From the NCBI GenBank assembly GCA_036794765.1, contig DAIRGB010000061.1, positions 1-6,118 on the forward strand: a stretch of DNA of 6,118 nt, in the 5' to 3' direction. Position numbers and translations under genes: made by a program. How positions within the stretch are numbered: the stretch's first letter is position 1; each line of letters opens with the position of its first letter. Origin of the DNA: DAIRGB01 sp036794765 (lineage in GTDB: Bacteria; Patescibacteriota; JAHJAL01). The notes under the pieces are model-generated. The model saw only the letters and a list, made by a program, of their open reading frames with translations, had not been told where the DNA came from and ran no database searches. Positions 5,218 to 6,118 of this stretch are shown here, in pieces.

Positions 5218-5991
5218 TCAATTAAAAACTTCCATCCCAACATCTTTTCCTAAATATGCTGATAACAAGAAAGAACTTACCAAATACAACTTATCAATTT
5301 CATACCGATCAACATCTTCTAAAATGAACTTTCCCCCCGGAAGTACCAACAAATTCTCCAAATTCACCTTATCTTTTTCTGACAAAACCAAAGTTGGTTC
5401 AAAAAAATCCCTGTTGGCCAAACAATATCTATGAACCAACCCCTGACAAGACAAATTCCAACCATCTCCATCCCGACAATCCTGACCGGAACATATTGTA
5501 CAACCCAAAAAACAAGGTAAACGACCAGAAAGAGCCAACACCGACAAAATAAACGAACATAAATACATTTTCATCTTATCAGAATTTTGTAATACTTGGA
5601 AATCACTTACTAGTCCTTCCAAATACGTCACAAGCAAACCAAAATAACTTTTTTCGTCTTTATCAATTACTGAAATTTTATACAAAATATCCAAAATAAA
5701 TGATACCCCCTTATATACAACCAGATTCTTCTTTCCCAAATACTGAGAATAATCTTTTACCAAGGTCATATCATTAATACTATCCCAAGTTCTACCCTTA
5801 CTTAAATAAAAATCACCAACAATCATCGGCTCCAACAATCCAGAATAAACATTACCCGTTTTTCTCGCCCCTCTTGCTAATATTTCTACTCGACCATACT
5901 CTCTTGAAAGTACTACCAAAACCTTATCGGTTTCACGATAATTTCTCTTCTTAATTATTATTCCTCTTGTCTGATACAATTTTCGGTACAT
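5218..5991 (-). CDS. recO: DNA repair protein RecO
   Basis: Mediator of homologous recombination that helps load RecA on SSB-coated DNA together with RecR and also anneals strands. The 257 residues have the RecO order. An N-terminal OB fold carries RGIIIKKRNYRETDKVLVVL at 9-28, followed by GRVEILARGARKTG at 33-46 and LLEPMIVGDFYL. A helical domain follows, with a zinc-finger-like insert at 160-190. In that insert CTIC (164-167) is the first pair, and GLVHRYC puts His187 and Cys190 where the family usually has CxxC, so a Cys3His site is possible; C160, C172 and C182 are further candidates. ATG 5991 lies four bases after the upstream stop, with only a weak AGG seven bases before it. The gene sits in a run with the cell-wall polymerase upstream and the Ddl-like gene downstream. 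Confidence 0.94.
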   Translation of the reverse strand: MYRKLYQTRGIIIKKRNYRETDKVLVVLSREYGRVEILARGARKTGNVYSGLLEPMIVGDFYLSKGRTWDSINDMTLVKDYSQYLGKKNLVVYKGVSFILDILYKISVIDKDEKSYFGLLVTYLEGLVSDFQVLQNSDKMKMYLCSFILSVLALSGRLPCFLGCTICSGQDCRDGDGWNLSCQGLVHRYCLANRDFFEPTLVLSEKDKVNLENLLVLPGGKFILEDVDRYEIDKLYLVSSFLLSAYLGKDVGMEVFN

Positions 5992-5995
5992 TTTT

Positions 5996-6118
5996 TTACC
6001 TAATATTTTTATATTCGGAACGCCTGCTTACAGACACAACTAAACCCAATAAAAACATTACCGCCCACATTGACGTACCCCCCGAACTAATAAACGGTAA
6101 TGGTATTCCTGTTACCGG
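5996..6118 (-). CDS. rodA: RodA/FtsW/SpoVE-family peptidoglycan polymerase (C-terminal 40 residues, cut by window edge)
   Basis: The open frame from the window edge encodes PVTGIPLPFISSGGTS, the signature loop of SEDS glycan polymerases (family PLPFxSYGGSS; Tyr is Ser here). One hydrophobic segment (WAVMFLLGLVVSV) and a short basic tail RRSEYKNIR then precede a TAA at 5998-5996. SEDS proteins polymerise lipid II at the membrane with a class B PBP partner. PVTGIPLPF is more like RodA than FtsW, and the gene is outside the ftsI neighbourhood, so RodA is preferred, but the fragment is too short to settle it. The catalytic Asp lies outside the window. The recO start is four bases further on, so the two are probably co-transcribed. 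Confidence 0.88.
   Translation of the reverse strand, partial: PVTGIPLPFISSGGTSMWAVMFLLGLVVSVSRRSEYKNIR

Overview
The window is an AT-rich, tightly packed piece of a bacterial chromosome in which every credible gene lies on the minus strand, so transcription runs from high to low coordinates. In that order it holds: the last 40 codons of a RodA/FtsW-type glycan polymerase, recO, a divergent D-Ala-D-Ala-ligase-like gene, glycyl-tRNA synthetase (dimeric one-chain type), an intrinsic terminator, a promoter/operator region, then mraZ, rsmH, an ftsL-like gene and the first 228 codons of a class B penicillin-binding protein (ftsI-like). TGA is used as a stop (recO, mraZ), so the UGA-glycine code of Gracilibacteria/SR1 does not apply. 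The low-GC, compact layout with a minimal mraZ-rsmH-ftsL-ftsI head of the dcw cluster, together with divergent family members, fits a Patescibacteria (CPR, Parcubacteria-like) genome. A low-GC Firmicutes relative is not excluded. The taxonomic call is inference.

Layout: 6118-4213 is one apparently co-transcribed block (rodA/ftsW, recO, ddl-like, glyS) with gaps or overlaps of a few to about 40 bases, closed by a hairpin plus T-tract at 2804-2774. The 204-base gap 2621-2824 then carries two candidate promoters, a perfect DnaA-box sequence and four AGTGG boxes at an exact 10-base period just before mraZ, the expected architecture for MraZ autoregulation. 2620-1 is the division block. Its two longer internal spacers are 2050-2188 (mraZ-rsmH) and 685-780 (ftsL-ftsI). 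The second holds a strong Shine-Dalgarno sequence, a 12-codon ORF overlapping the ftsI start, and a 12-bp perfect inverted repeat.

How the genes fit together: the division block makes a regulator (MraZ), a 16S rRNA methylase (RsmH) and two septal membrane proteins (FtsL-like, FtsI-like). The upstream block pairs a peptidoglycan polymerase with recombination repair (RecO), glycyl-tRNA charging, and a protein that keeps the D-Ala-D-Ala ligase fold pattern but has lost most catalytic residues.

The points most worth checking are the apparent Ddl pseudoenzyme between recO and glyS, the leader ORF/stem-loop (or hidden frameshift) at the ftsI start, and the MraZ operator with a neighbouring DnaA box. 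No tRNA, rRNA, CRISPR array, insertion sequence or plus-strand gene was found.
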